NCBI GenBank assembly: GCA_003162495.1
Contig: PMOF01000062.1
Span: 1 to 6,524, forward strand
Source: Acidobacteriaceae bacterium
GTDB lineage: Bacteria; Acidobacteriota; Terriglobia; Terriglobales; Acidobacteriaceae
Reading direction: 5' to 3'
DNA length: 6,524 nt
Of the stretch, positions 1 to 6,245 are shown one piece after another (within the stretch, counting starts at the first letter, position 1; each line of letters opens with the position of its first letter). Below the pieces are notes generated by a model, which was not told where the DNA came from, ran no database searches, and saw nothing but the letters and a program-made list of their open reading frames with translations. The position numbers and the translations under genes are program-made.

Positions 1-3000
1 GCCGCGGCTTCGCAGCCTGAAACACTCATCGAGCGCGCGACGGAAGTCGAGATGCCGGCACTCGCGCTGGCCGATCGCAACGGACTCTATGGCGCGGCGC
101 GGTTTCACACCACGGCAAAGAAGTGCGGCGTCCAGGCGCATATCGGCGCGGAGATCGCGGTCAGATCCTTTGCGAACCGGCTGAGGCCGCCAACCTGGCT
201 GCCGCACCAATGCCCTGCTGAACCGCCGCGCCTGCTGCTGCTTTGCGCAACACAAACCGGCTACCAAAATCTCTGCCAGCTCATCACGCGCTTCAAAATG
301 CGCGAAGCGACCAAAGCCGAGGGCGCGGCAACGCTGGACGATCTGGAGGAATTCTCCGCGGGCTTGATCTGTATGACCGGCGGCGAGGAAGGCCCGCTCG
401 CGGCCGCGCTGGCTCACGAAGGAAGCAGCGGAGCGTGCAAGCTTGCCGACCGCCTGACGGCCATTTACGGCAGAGGCAATCTCTACATCGAACTGCAGCG
501 CCATCAGCAGCGCGAAGAAGAGTGTCGCAATCAATCCTTGCTGAGCCTGGCATCCGCGCTCAACCTGCCGGTGATTGCTACGAACGGCGTCCGCTACGCC
601 ACGGAGAAAGACCGCGAAATTCTGGATGTGCTGACCACCATCCGCTACCACACTGCGCTTGATCGCGCAGGCCGTCTGCTGGCGTGCAATTCGGGGCGCT
701 CTCTGCGCACGGCGAGCGCGATGACGGCACTCTTCCGCGATATTCCCGAAGCGATCGACAATACGCGGATTGTCAGCCGGCGCCTCGACTTTACACTCAA
801 CAACCTGGGCTATGAATTCCCTCACTATCCTGTTTCCGGCGGCGAGACGATGGACAGTTTTCTCGCCCAACGCGTGGAAGAAGGCGTGCGTCTACGCTAC
901 GGCTCGCCGGCCAAACGTAATCTGCTGACCAAGGCGCGCGCGCAGGTGGAACATGAGCTCAAGCTCATTGCGAAACTTGGCTTTGCCGGCTACTTCCTCA
1001 TCGTCTGGGATCTGATTCGCTACTGCCGGCAACAGGGAATCCTGGTGCAGGGGCGCGGTTCAGCGGCCAACTCTGCCGTTTGCTACGCGCTTGAAATTAC
1101 TGCAGTCGATCCGGTGGGCATGGAGCTGCTGTTCGAGCGATTCCTCAGCGAGAACCGCGGGGAATGGCCGGACATCGATCTCGACCTGCCTTCAGGAGAT
1201 CAGCGCGAACAAGTCATTCAATATGTCTACGAGCGCTACGGGCAACTGGGCGCGGCCATGACTGCGAACGTGATTAGCTATCGCGGCCGCTCGGCTGCGC
1301 GCGAGGTGGGCAAGGCGCTGGGCTTTGACGATGAGCAACTCACGCGGCTCTCCGGCCTGGTGGGCCATTGGGAGTGGCGCGGCGAAAACGACACCATGGC
1401 GCGTCACTTTGAGCAGGCAGGCTTCGATGGCCGCCATCCGCGCATCGCGCGCTATCTCGACCTCTGCATGCGCATGCAGGATCTGCCGCGCCATCTCGGC
1501 CAGCATTCCGGCGGCATGGTCATCTGCGCAGGCATGCTCAATCGCGTCGTCCCCATCGAACGCGCGTCCATGCCGGGCCGCACTGTGATCCAGTGGGACA
1601 AGGAAGACTGCGCCGACCTCGGCCTGATCAAAGTGGATCTGCTTGGCCTGGGCATGATGGCGGTGCTCAAAGATTCGATTGAGTTGATCCCGCGCCACTA
1701 CAAAAAGAAAATCGACCTGGCCGCGCTGCCTGAGGACCCGCACGTCTACGAGACGCTGCGCAAAGCTGACACGGTCGGCATGTTCCAGGTGGAGAGCCGC
1801 GCGCAGATGGCGTCTATTCCGCACAATGCGCCAGTGCGCTTTTACGATCTTGTGGTGCAGGTGGCCATCATCCGCCCCGGTCCCATCGTGGGCAAGATGA
1901 TGCACCCTTACATGCGCCGCCGTCAGGGCAAGGAAGAGGTCACCTATCCGCACCCATCGCTCGAGCCAGTGCTCAAGCGCACCCTCGGCGTGCCGCTATT
2001 TCAAGAGCAGCTGCTGCGCATGGCCATGACCGTTGCCAGTTTCACGGGAGCTGAAGCGGAAGAGCTGCGCCGCGCTGTCGGCATGCGGCGATCGATGCAG
2101 CGCATGCGGGACCTGGAAGGACGGTTGCGCGACGGCATGACCCGCAACGGCATCGGCGCCGAGGCGCAGGACAACATCGTGCAAGGCATTTCATCTTTCG
2201 CGATGTACGGATTTCCCGAGTCGCACGCGGCTAGCTTCGCGCTTATCGCCTATGCCTCGGCCTACCTGAAGGTGCATTTTCTGGCAGCCTTCACCTGCGG
2301 GTTGCTCAACAACCAGCCCATGGGTTTCTACTCGCCGGCGGTGCTCATTAAAGATGCGCAGCGGCACGGCCTGCGCGTGCGTCCTATTTGCGCGCAACAT
2401 TCCGAGTGGCTCTGCACGCTCGAAGAGGAAGCGGATGGCACACTCTCGCTCCGCATAGGGCTCCATTACGTCAAGGGCCTGCGTCAATCTTCTGCCGATG
2501 CGCTGCTGGCCGCGCGGAGCCGCTGCATGGCCTTTGCAAACGTAGATGACCTCGCCCGGCAAGTGCCGGAGCTCAATCGCAAAGAACTTGTGGCGCTGGC
2601 TCGCGTAGGTGCGCTCAACTCTCTTGGTGAAGTGGAGCACCGGCGCGATGCGCTCTGGCAGGTGGAGCAAGCCGGCCGCCCCGTGGGCCCCCTTTTGCGC
2701 GGCGCGTCCGATGCCCAGGCTGCCACGCCAAGGCGCATGCCGTTAAAGCGGATGACCACCGAAGAACGCGTGAGCGCAGATTATGCGGGAACCGGTCTGA
2801 CCACAGGCCCTCATCCGATGGCCTATCAGCGCGCCGCTCTGCGTGTGCAGGGCATTCTCTCCGCGCGGGAACTGGAGGGCTGCGCAAGCAGTCGATTCGT
2901 CCGCGTGGCCGGGTGCGTCATTGCCCGCCAGCGCCCCGGCACTGCCAAGGGCTTTGTCTTTCTCTCGCTCGAAGACGAAACCGGCATCGCCAATGTCATT

Positions 3001-3168
3001 CTTACGCCCGATGTCTTTGAGCAAAATCGCCTGGTCGTGACACGCAGCCGCTTTCTCGCGCTGGAAGGAAAACTCCAGAATCAAGACGGCGTCATTCACG
3101 TGAAGGCACAGCGCATTACGCCTCTCGACATCTCCTGCGTCGACATTCGTTCGCGTGACTTCCATTGA
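1..3168 (+). CDS. dnaE2: Error-prone DNA polymerase III alpha subunit DnaE2/ImuC (5' partial)
   Basis: C-family replicative-type polymerase used in SOS translesion synthesis, usually working with ImuA and ImuB (ImuB provides the beta-clamp contact). The frame is open from base 1, so the ATG at 52 is internal. The segment before it (SQPETLIERATEVEMPALAL) is normal PHP-domain sequence, and about 20 N-terminal residues are probably missing. Counting from base 1 (1055 residues): PHP domain about 1-200; GRGSAANS at 351-358; acidic PDIDLDL with D391/D393/D395; QHSGGM at 501-506; third acidic site in KVDLLGL (D546); GMFQVESRAQM at 593-603; IIRPGPI at 623-629; FPESHAASF at 738-746; helix-hairpin-helix-like segment near 861-876; ADYAGTGLTTGPHPM at 926-940; OB fold about 967-1040; C-terminus SRDFH. 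GRGSAANS, the HPM segment and the SRDFH end are DnaE2-like rather than DnaE1-like, and the length fits DnaE2 (about 1050-1090). The PHP motif reads ATNGVRYA at 193-200, lacking the Asp and His of active PHP sites, as is common in DnaE2. No promoter is visible because the start lies outside. Confidence 0.96.
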   Translation, partial: AAASQPETLIERATEVEMPALALADRNGLYGAARFHTTAKKCGVQAHIGAEIAVRSFANRLRPPTWLPHQCPAEPPRLLLLCATQTGYQNLCQLITRFKMREATKAEGAATLDDLEEFSAGLICMTGGEEGPLAAALAHEGSSGACKLADRLTAIYGRGNLYIELQRHQQREEECRNQSLLSLASALNLPVIATNGVRYATEKDREILDVLTTIRYHTALDRAGRLLACNSGRSLRTASAMTALFRDIPEAIDNTRIVSRRLDFTLNNLGYEFPHYPVSGGETMDSFLAQRVEEGVRLRYGSPAKRNLLTKARAQVEHELKLIAKLGFAGYFLIVWDLIRYCRQQGILVQGRGSAANSAVCYALEITAVDPVGMELLFERFLSENRGEWPDIDLDLPSGDQREQVIQYVYERYGQLGAAMTANVISYRGRSAAREVGKALGFDDEQLTRLSGLVGHWEWRGENDTMARHFEQAGFDGRHPRIARYLDLCMRMQDLPRHLGQHSGGMVICAGMLNRVVPIERASMPGRTVIQWDKEDCADLGLIKVDLLGLGMMAVLKDSIELIPRHYKKKIDLAALPEDPHVYETLRKADTVGMFQVESRAQMASIPHNAPVRFYDLVVQVAIIRPGPIVGKMMHPYMRRRQGKEEVTYPHPSLEPVLKRTLGVPLFQEQLLRMAMTVASFTGAEAEELRRAVGMRRSMQRMRDLEGRLRDGMTRNGIGAEAQDNIVQGISSFAMYGFPESHAASFALIAYASAYLKVHFLAAFTCGLLNNQPMGFYSPAVLIKDAQRHGLRVRPICAQHSEWLCTLEEEADGTLSLRIGLHYVKGLRQSSADALLAARSRCMAFANVDDLARQVPELNRKELVALARVGALNSLGEVEHRRDALWQVEQAGRPVGPLLRGASDAQAATPRRMPLKRMTTEERVSADYAGTGLTTGPHPMAYQRAALRVQGILSARELEGCASSRFVRVAGCVIARQRPGTAKGFVFLSLEDETGIANVILTPDVFEQNRLVVTRSRFLALEGKLQNQDGVIHVKAQRITPLDISCVDIRSRDFH

Positions 3169-3188
3169 GCGAATGCGGCAACTCGTTC

Positions 3189-3878
3189 TCAATCGCCGAC
3201 TGCGCCTATGGTCGGCACGGCCTCGGGCAGGATGATTTTCGGAACAACGACGAATGCAACGCAGGCCGGTGGGCCAGACAGCGGACGCCGGCACGACCGC
3301 AACAGTGCCCATGCCGTGGCCACCATTACGCCCGCGTCACTCCTGGTGTTGGCGCGCAGCAGATAGGCCTGAGAGATGCGCAACTTGTCCGGTGTAATCA
3401 CGGTCTTGAAATACACGAGCGGATCGGCAACCTGACCCAGCATTTCCGCCTCGTGGCAATACTTGAGAGTGGCCGGATCGGTGAGGCCAGGGCGCACATG
3501 CAGCAGTTGCGCATACGCGTGTTCGAACTCTTTGGTCAGTTCCGGCACCACCGGCCGCGGACCCACCATGCTCATGTCCCCGCGCAGCACGTTCCACAGT
3601 TGCGGCACCTCGTCAATTTTTGACCAGCGCAGCCATCTTCCTATTCGCGTGATGCGGGGATCGGCGCCAAATGTGAAAGCGGGTCCAGCGCCGGAAACCT
3701 GCATGGTTCGCAGCTTCCATAGATGAAAACGCTTGAAGTTGCGCCCCATTCGAACCTGACGAAAGATAATCCGGCCTTTGGAATCGAGTTTAATAAGAAC
3801 TGCGGCAATTGCCAGAACCGGCAACGCGACGGCGAGCAGAAACCCTGCCACCAAAATGTCCACACTGCGCTTGAGCAC
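3189..3878 (-). CDS. Bacterial sugar transferase (polyprenyl-phosphate sugar-1-phosphate transferase)
   Basis: 229 residues of the Bac_transf (PF02397) family, which moves a sugar-1-phosphate from a nucleotide sugar to undecaprenyl phosphate at the inner membrane as the first step of exopolysaccharide, O-antigen or glycoprotein glycan assembly. Visible features: KRSVDILVAG at the N-terminus, a hydrophobic membrane helix about 8-29, IIFRQVRMG at 37-45, LWKLRTM at 53-59, DPRITRIGRWLR at 73-84, the catalytic Asp-Glu pair in KIDEVPQL (D89, E90), and NVLRGDMSMVGPRP at 96-109. It is the short PglC-like form without the N-terminal multi-helix and CoA-binding region of WcaJ-type enzymes. RPGLTDPATLKY at 129-140 replaces the commoner RPGITGLAQ, a variant subgroup. 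The start is GTG: an in-frame TAG lies 24 bases upstream (3900-3902) and no ATG or TTG intervenes. The sugar is unknown, and no other glycan gene is in the window. Confidence 0.93.
   Translation of the reverse strand: MLKRSVDILVAGFLLAVALPVLAIAAVLIKLDSKGRIIFRQVRMGRNFKRFHLWKLRTMQVSGAGPAFTFGADPRITRIGRWLRWSKIDEVPQLWNVLRGDMSMVGPRPVVPELTKEFEHAYAQLLHVRPGLTDPATLKYCHEAEMLGQVADPLVYFKTVITPDKLRISQAYLLRANTRSDAGVMVATAWALLRSCRRPLSGPPACVAFVVVPKIILPEAVPTIGAVGD
3195..3216. repeat. Small inverted repeat near the dnaE2 / sugar transferase convergence
   Basis: GCCGAC (3195-3200) and GTCGGC (3211-3216) form perfect 6-bp arms around a 10-base loop, inside the last codons of the sugar transferase and 27 bases after the dnaE2 stop. 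There is no T tract on either strand, so it is not a standard intrinsic terminator. It could weakly slow transcription from either side, or be chance. Confidence 0.3.
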
Positions 3879-3881
3879 GAG

Positions 3882-3887
3882 CCCTCC
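3882..3887 (-). promoter_or_regulatory. Shine-Dalgarno site of the sugar transferase
   Basis: The minus strand reads GGAGGGCTC directly before the GTG at 3878-3876. GGAGGG is a strong match to the anti-Shine-Dalgarno sequence, although the spacing of 3-4 bases is short. With the in-frame stop just upstream, it fixes GTG as the start. Confidence 0.7.
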
Positions 3888-4078
3888 AAAGCAAAAGGAC
3901 TAGCATTCCGAGACCGAAGCCGGCATCGGATGAGCCGAAAAGGAAGAGTGCTCGGTGGCGCAGGAATGTGAACTCATGGACGCAACGGGAAAACATCTCC
4001 CCGAACATCCACTCCCATTATCCGCCTTAGCAACTTCTCTCGTGTTATCGCAGTGGGTAAGGCCCTTAGTGTGGGCTC

Positions 4079-4105
4079 TCTATAGAGTTATTCAGTTATC
4101 GACAA
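4079..4105 (-). promoter_or_regulatory. Weak sigma70-like promoter candidate for the sugar transferase
   Basis: On the minus strand TTGTCG (4105-4100) is followed, after 15 bases, by TATAGA (4084-4079). Each box matches four of six consensus positions, but the spacing is shorter than the usual 16-18. It lies in the AT-rich part of the intergenic region and would give a leader of about 190 bases before the GTG. Alternatives on the same strand are a perfect TTGACA at 4139-4134 without a good -10 at normal spacing, and TTGATA (4173-4168) with a poor TCTAGC (4150-4145) 17 bases on. None is compelling. Confidence 0.2.
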
Positions 4106-4118
4106 ACTAAGCAGACAT

Positions 4119-4131
4119 GATGACGCATCAC
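4119..4131. repeat. Short palindrome next to a TTGACA box
   Basis: TGATG-ACG-CATCA has perfect 5-bp arms around 3 bases. On the minus strand it lies just downstream of the TTGACA at 4139-4134, where an operator would overlap a promoter core. It is short enough to arise by chance, and no regulator gene is present in the window. Confidence 0.2.
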
Positions 4132-4230
4132 TCTGTCAAGGAGCGCTAGAGCAAAAGGAAAGTTTTTTATCAATTGTTCATTCGGAGCCGTAGATTCGAA
4201 ATCGCCTCCGGTCACATGTCTTTGCTCGAT

Positions 4231-4244
4231 GAACGCGCGCGTTC
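4231..4244. repeat. Perfect 14-bp palindrome GAACGCGCGCGTTC
   Basis: A gap-free 14-bp palindrome lies 58 bases beyond the menC-like stop and about 350 bases before the sugar transferase start. It has no loop or T tract, so a terminator role is unlikely; a binding site for a dimeric regulator is possible. It resembles the GAAC-N4-GTTC SOS box of Gram-positive LexA but with N6 spacing, so I do not call it a LexA site. Confidence 0.35.
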
Positions 4245-4293
4245 CCTGTAACGAAACGTCCACAGTGCCGACGTCCGAACGAGGCAGCGCTGA

Positions 4294-4315
4294 AACTGGG
4301 TTTATCCCACCAGTT
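4294..4315 (-). terminator. Weak hairpin over the menC-like stop codon
   Basis: AACTGG (4294-4299) and CCAGTT (4310-4315) pair across a 10-base loop that contains the TAA stop at 4304-4302. On the minus strand the bases after the stem are TCAGCGC, with no T run. If it helps end the operon transcript it would be a poor intrinsic terminator; Rho-dependent ending is equally likely. Confidence 0.2.
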
Positions 4316-5426
4316 CCAGAGCGCGGATCATTTCCTTCCGCACTGTGAGCCGCTCCACCAGATCCGTGCGCACTTCATACCCGCGGCCGGGCGTATCTGG
4401 AACGGCAATCTCTCCCGCCGAAGAAACATTAATCTCGGGCTCAACGATATCCTCGCGCCAATACCGCGCCGACGCGGAGACATCGCCGGGCAGCGTAAAG
4501 TTTTCGAGCGTCGACAGTGCGATATTGTGCGACCTGCCTATGCCGGATTCGAGCATGCCGCCGCACCAGACCGGAATGCCTCGCTCTTGTGCGGCGTTGT
4601 GCACGGCGATGGCCTCGGAAAATCCGCCTACGCGGCCCAGTTTGATGTTGATGATCTTGCACGACTCCATCTCGATTGCCGCCAGCGCATCGCGCCGGTT
4701 GCGGATCGATTCGTCCAGGCAGATGGGCGTCTGCAGCCGCTTTTGCAGCATGGAGTGGTAATAGAAATCGTCGTGCCACAGAGGCTGCTCAATCATCAGC
4801 AGGTCAAAAGCGTCAAAGTTCACCAAGTGGTCGGCGTCCCTGATTTTGTAGGCGGAGTTGGCATCGCAACTGAGCGCGATGCCCGGCCAGCGATTGCGCA
4901 CCCGCTCGAAGACTTCCACATCCCAGCCCGGCTTGCACTTCAGCTTGATGCGCTGGTATCCGGCAGCCAGTTCGCGCTCGATGATCGACAACAATTCCGG
5001 GATGGAGGATTGGATTCCGAGCGACACCCCGCAAGAAATCAGTTCTTGAACGCCACCCAGCAGACGAGAGAGCGAAATGCCCTCGCGCTGCGCCTCAATA
5101 TCCCAGATAGCATTCTCCAGGGTTGCCTTGGCCATGCGGTTGCCGCGCACCTGGCGGAAAATTCGCGGGCAATCTCCGCCGTGTTCAGGCGATTCGGCAG
5201 CCAGCATCGGTCCCAGTTCCTGAACGATTACAGCCCAGGCGCTTTCGGTCGACTCCGCGGAGAAGAACGGCCGTTCCCCGGCGGTACACTCGCCCCATCC
5301 GGTCAGCCCTTCCGACTGAATCTCAGCCAGCAGAATTCTCCGGTCGCGGGTCACGCCAAAACTGGTTTCAAAGGGACGCACCAGTGGCAGGTGCAGTTCG
5401 CGCAGAATAATTGCATCGATTCGCAT
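4302..5426 (-). CDS. menC: o-Succinylbenzoate synthase / N-succinylamino acid racemase family enzyme (enolase superfamily)
   Basis: 374 residues, the normal length for the MenC type 2 / NSAR-OSBS subgroup. OSBS dehydrates SHCHC to o-succinylbenzoate in menaquinone synthesis; NSAR enzymes racemise N-succinylamino acids with the same catalytic lysines. Visible: capping domain about 1-125 with the active-site loop PFETSFGVTRDRR at 18-30, GNRMAKATLE at 95-104, then a TIM-barrel domain. Catalytic residues are all present: KLK (K161/K163), metal ligands D188 (CDAN), E213 (IEQPL) and D238 (LDES), and K262 in NIKLGRVGG. R265, three residues after K262, aligns with an arginine linked to racemase activity in the Amycolatopsis enzyme. 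The ATG is preceded by AAGGA at a long 12-base spacing, within the upstream gene's last codons. The stop of that gene is only 6 bp away and in the same frame, so translation is probably coupled. Last gene of the mazG-GNAT-menC operon. The family is sure; OSBS versus NSAR is not settled. Confidence 0.92.
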   Translation of the reverse strand: MRIDAIILRELHLPLVRPFETSFGVTRDRRILLAEIQSEGLTGWGECTAGERPFFSAESTESAWAVIVQELGPMLAAESPEHGGDCPRIFRQVRGNRMAKATLENAIWDIEAQREGISLSRLLGGVQELISCGVSLGIQSSIPELLSIIERELAAGYQRIKLKCKPGWDVEVFERVRNRWPGIALSCDANSAYKIRDADHLVNFDAFDLLMIEQPLWHDDFYYHSMLQKRLQTPICLDESIRNRRDALAAIEMESCKIINIKLGRVGGFSEAIAVHNAAQERGIPVWCGGMLESGIGRSHNIALSTLENFTLPGDVSASARYWREDIVEPEINVSSAGEIAVPDTPGRGYEVRTDLVERLTVRKEMIRALELVG

Positions 5427-5443
5427 AGGGTTTTACATTCCTT
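5427..5443 (-). promoter_or_regulatory. GNAT / menC junction with coupled Shine-Dalgarno
   Basis: The minus strand reads CAAGGAATGTAAAACCCTATG. AAGGA (5443-5439) lies inside the GNAT gene's last codons, TAA (5435-5433) ends that gene, and two sense codons (AAC, CCT) lead in phase into the menC-like ATG at 5426. Ribosomes ending on GNAT would be placed to restart on the next gene. Confidence 0.55.
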
Positions 5444-6245
5444 GAGATTTGATGCCAGCTCCGGCCTGGGCGAAGGCGCCAAGCTCGAAAATTCCATTTC
5501 CATCCGCATCGCGGACGAATCCAACTACGGCCAATCCCCGGGAGAATGCTTGTAGAAACTTGCGACGGTTCTCGAGTTGAACGGCGAGGGCTTGTTCCCT
5601 GCCGGCTTCGGACGCTTTCCATTGATAGATGGAAGCTGGGACCACGATACGTTCCTTGATGACCTGAGCAAAGCTCGGATGGCCTTCTAAGATTGCCTCG
5701 ACCCTGGTCGAATCGAGCTGCCACTCCGCCACTAGTCGGTCCGTTGGCAGCCCACCTTGCAGACGAGAAGAGGATACACCATAGAAATTGGCCCGATATC
5801 CACAAGCAATGGCCCCCAGCTTGTGGATATTGAGGAATGAATTCTTGATTTCCAGCGGATCGAAGGTCCATTCCATCTTACGAATGCCCCGGGAAAGCGC
5901 TTCCCGGCGCTGTTCCCATTTGAGTTGCGCGCCGAGGCCTCGATTGCGGTAGGCGTCTTTGACGGCCAGCATGTGGGAGTGTAAATAAGCTCGCGGTTCG
6001 CCGTTTTCAGTTTTGACGCCCGGCAAAGACATGGCGAAACCAACCAGTGATTCCGGGCCGCCAGCCGTTGCATGGCCCGAGATTTCTGTGTCGAAGGCGC
6101 CTATCACCTGGCCGCCAATCTTCTGCGCCACCAAAAAAGCTTTGCGGGGAATCACGTCGCTCTCGTCGTAGCCCCAGGTTTCGACCTGGAGCCGGACGCA
6201 GGCTTCCAACTCATCGAAGCCTTCACAGGCGCGGATCATCATCAT
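5433..6245 (-). CDS. GNAT-family acyltransferase (COG3375 type), possible amino acid N-succinyltransferase
   Basis: 270-residue cytoplasmic GNAT-fold protein. The acyl-CoA pyrophosphate-binding signature is YRNRGLGAQL at 99-108, preceded by the beta4 strand HSHMLAVKDA at 89-98. Conserved COG3375 segments follow: MEWTFDPL at 124-131, NIHKLGA at 139-145, and LPTDRLVAEW at 166-175. COG3375 proteins are mostly annotated only as predicted acetyltransferases. From memory, a GNAT enzyme in the Geobacillus NSAR operon is a succinyl-CoA:D-amino acid N-succinyltransferase, so the adjacent NSAR/OSBS-family gene makes that role plausible here; it is inference. The start has three tandem ATGs (6245, 6242, 6239). 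The first overlaps the mazG stop (ATGA) and lies 7 bases after AAGAGG (6258-6253), the best spacing of the three. The C-terminal tail after about residue 245 looks poorly conserved. Confidence 0.87.
   Translation of the reverse strand: MMMIRACEGFDELEACVRLQVETWGYDESDVIPRKAFLVAQKIGGQVIGAFDTEISGHATAGGPESLVGFAMSLPGVKTENGEPRAYLHSHMLAVKDAYRNRGLGAQLKWEQRREALSRGIRKMEWTFDPLEIKNSFLNIHKLGAIACGYRANFYGVSSSRLQGGLPTDRLVAEWQLDSTRVEAILEGHPSFAQVIKERIVVPASIYQWKASEAGREQALAVQLENRRKFLQAFSRGLAVVGFVRDADGNGIFELGAFAQAGAGIKSQGM

Larger units (their letters stand above)
3879..4301. other. 423-bp intergenic region without a convincing gene
   Basis: It lies between the menC-like stop and the sugar transferase start, both genes pointing left. 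It should therefore hold the end of the upstream operon and the promoter and leader of the sugar transferase. The part about 4080-4200 is clearly more AT-rich than the flanking genes and includes a T6 run at 4163-4168. I see no tRNA, no strong terminator and no protein-like ORF. Short palindromes occur at 4078-4087 (CTCTATAGAG), 4119-4131 (TGATG/CATCA arms), 4231-4244 and 4285-4292 (CAGCGCTG). AGCAAAAGGA occurs twice, at 3890-3899 and 4150-4159. Confidence 0.7.

Noticed and set aside
52..54. ATG at 52 as the dnaE2 start
   Set aside because: Sequence before it in the same frame matches the conserved DnaE2 N-terminal region, so the true start is left of the window.
1192..1953. 253-codon minus-strand open frame opposite the dnaE2 polymerase core
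   Set aside because: Its His/Ala/Arg-rich translation is the shadow of the conserved polymerase frame; no family resemblance.
3165..3623. 152-codon plus-strand frame starting with TTG over the dnaE2 stop codon
   Set aside because: It overlaps dnaE2 by four bases like a coupled gene, but it lies wholly opposite the sugar transferase, has no ribosome-binding site worth noting and no protein-like motif.
3790..4008. 72-codon minus-strand frame with GGGAG before its ATG and a hydrophobic stretch, overlapping the sugar transferase start
   Set aside because: It could be a leader peptide, but it runs about 90 bases into the next gene in another frame, has no recognisable family, and the sugar transferase has its own strong ribosome-binding site.
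4149..4227. GAGCAAA ... TTTGCTC inverted repeat as an RNA hairpin or mobile-element ends
   Set aside because: Only 7-bp arms with a 65-base loop, no flanking direct repeats and no transposase; likely chance.
4231..4244. LexA (SOS) box
   Set aside because: The half-sites GAAC and GTTC are separated by six bases instead of four, and the site is not upstream of a DNA-repair gene.
4527..5555. 342-codon plus-strand open frame opposite the menC-like gene and the end of the GNAT gene
   Set aside because: The opposite strand carries two unmistakable enzyme genes with intact motifs. This frame shows no recognisable domain, and long antisense frames are expected in GC-rich coding DNA.
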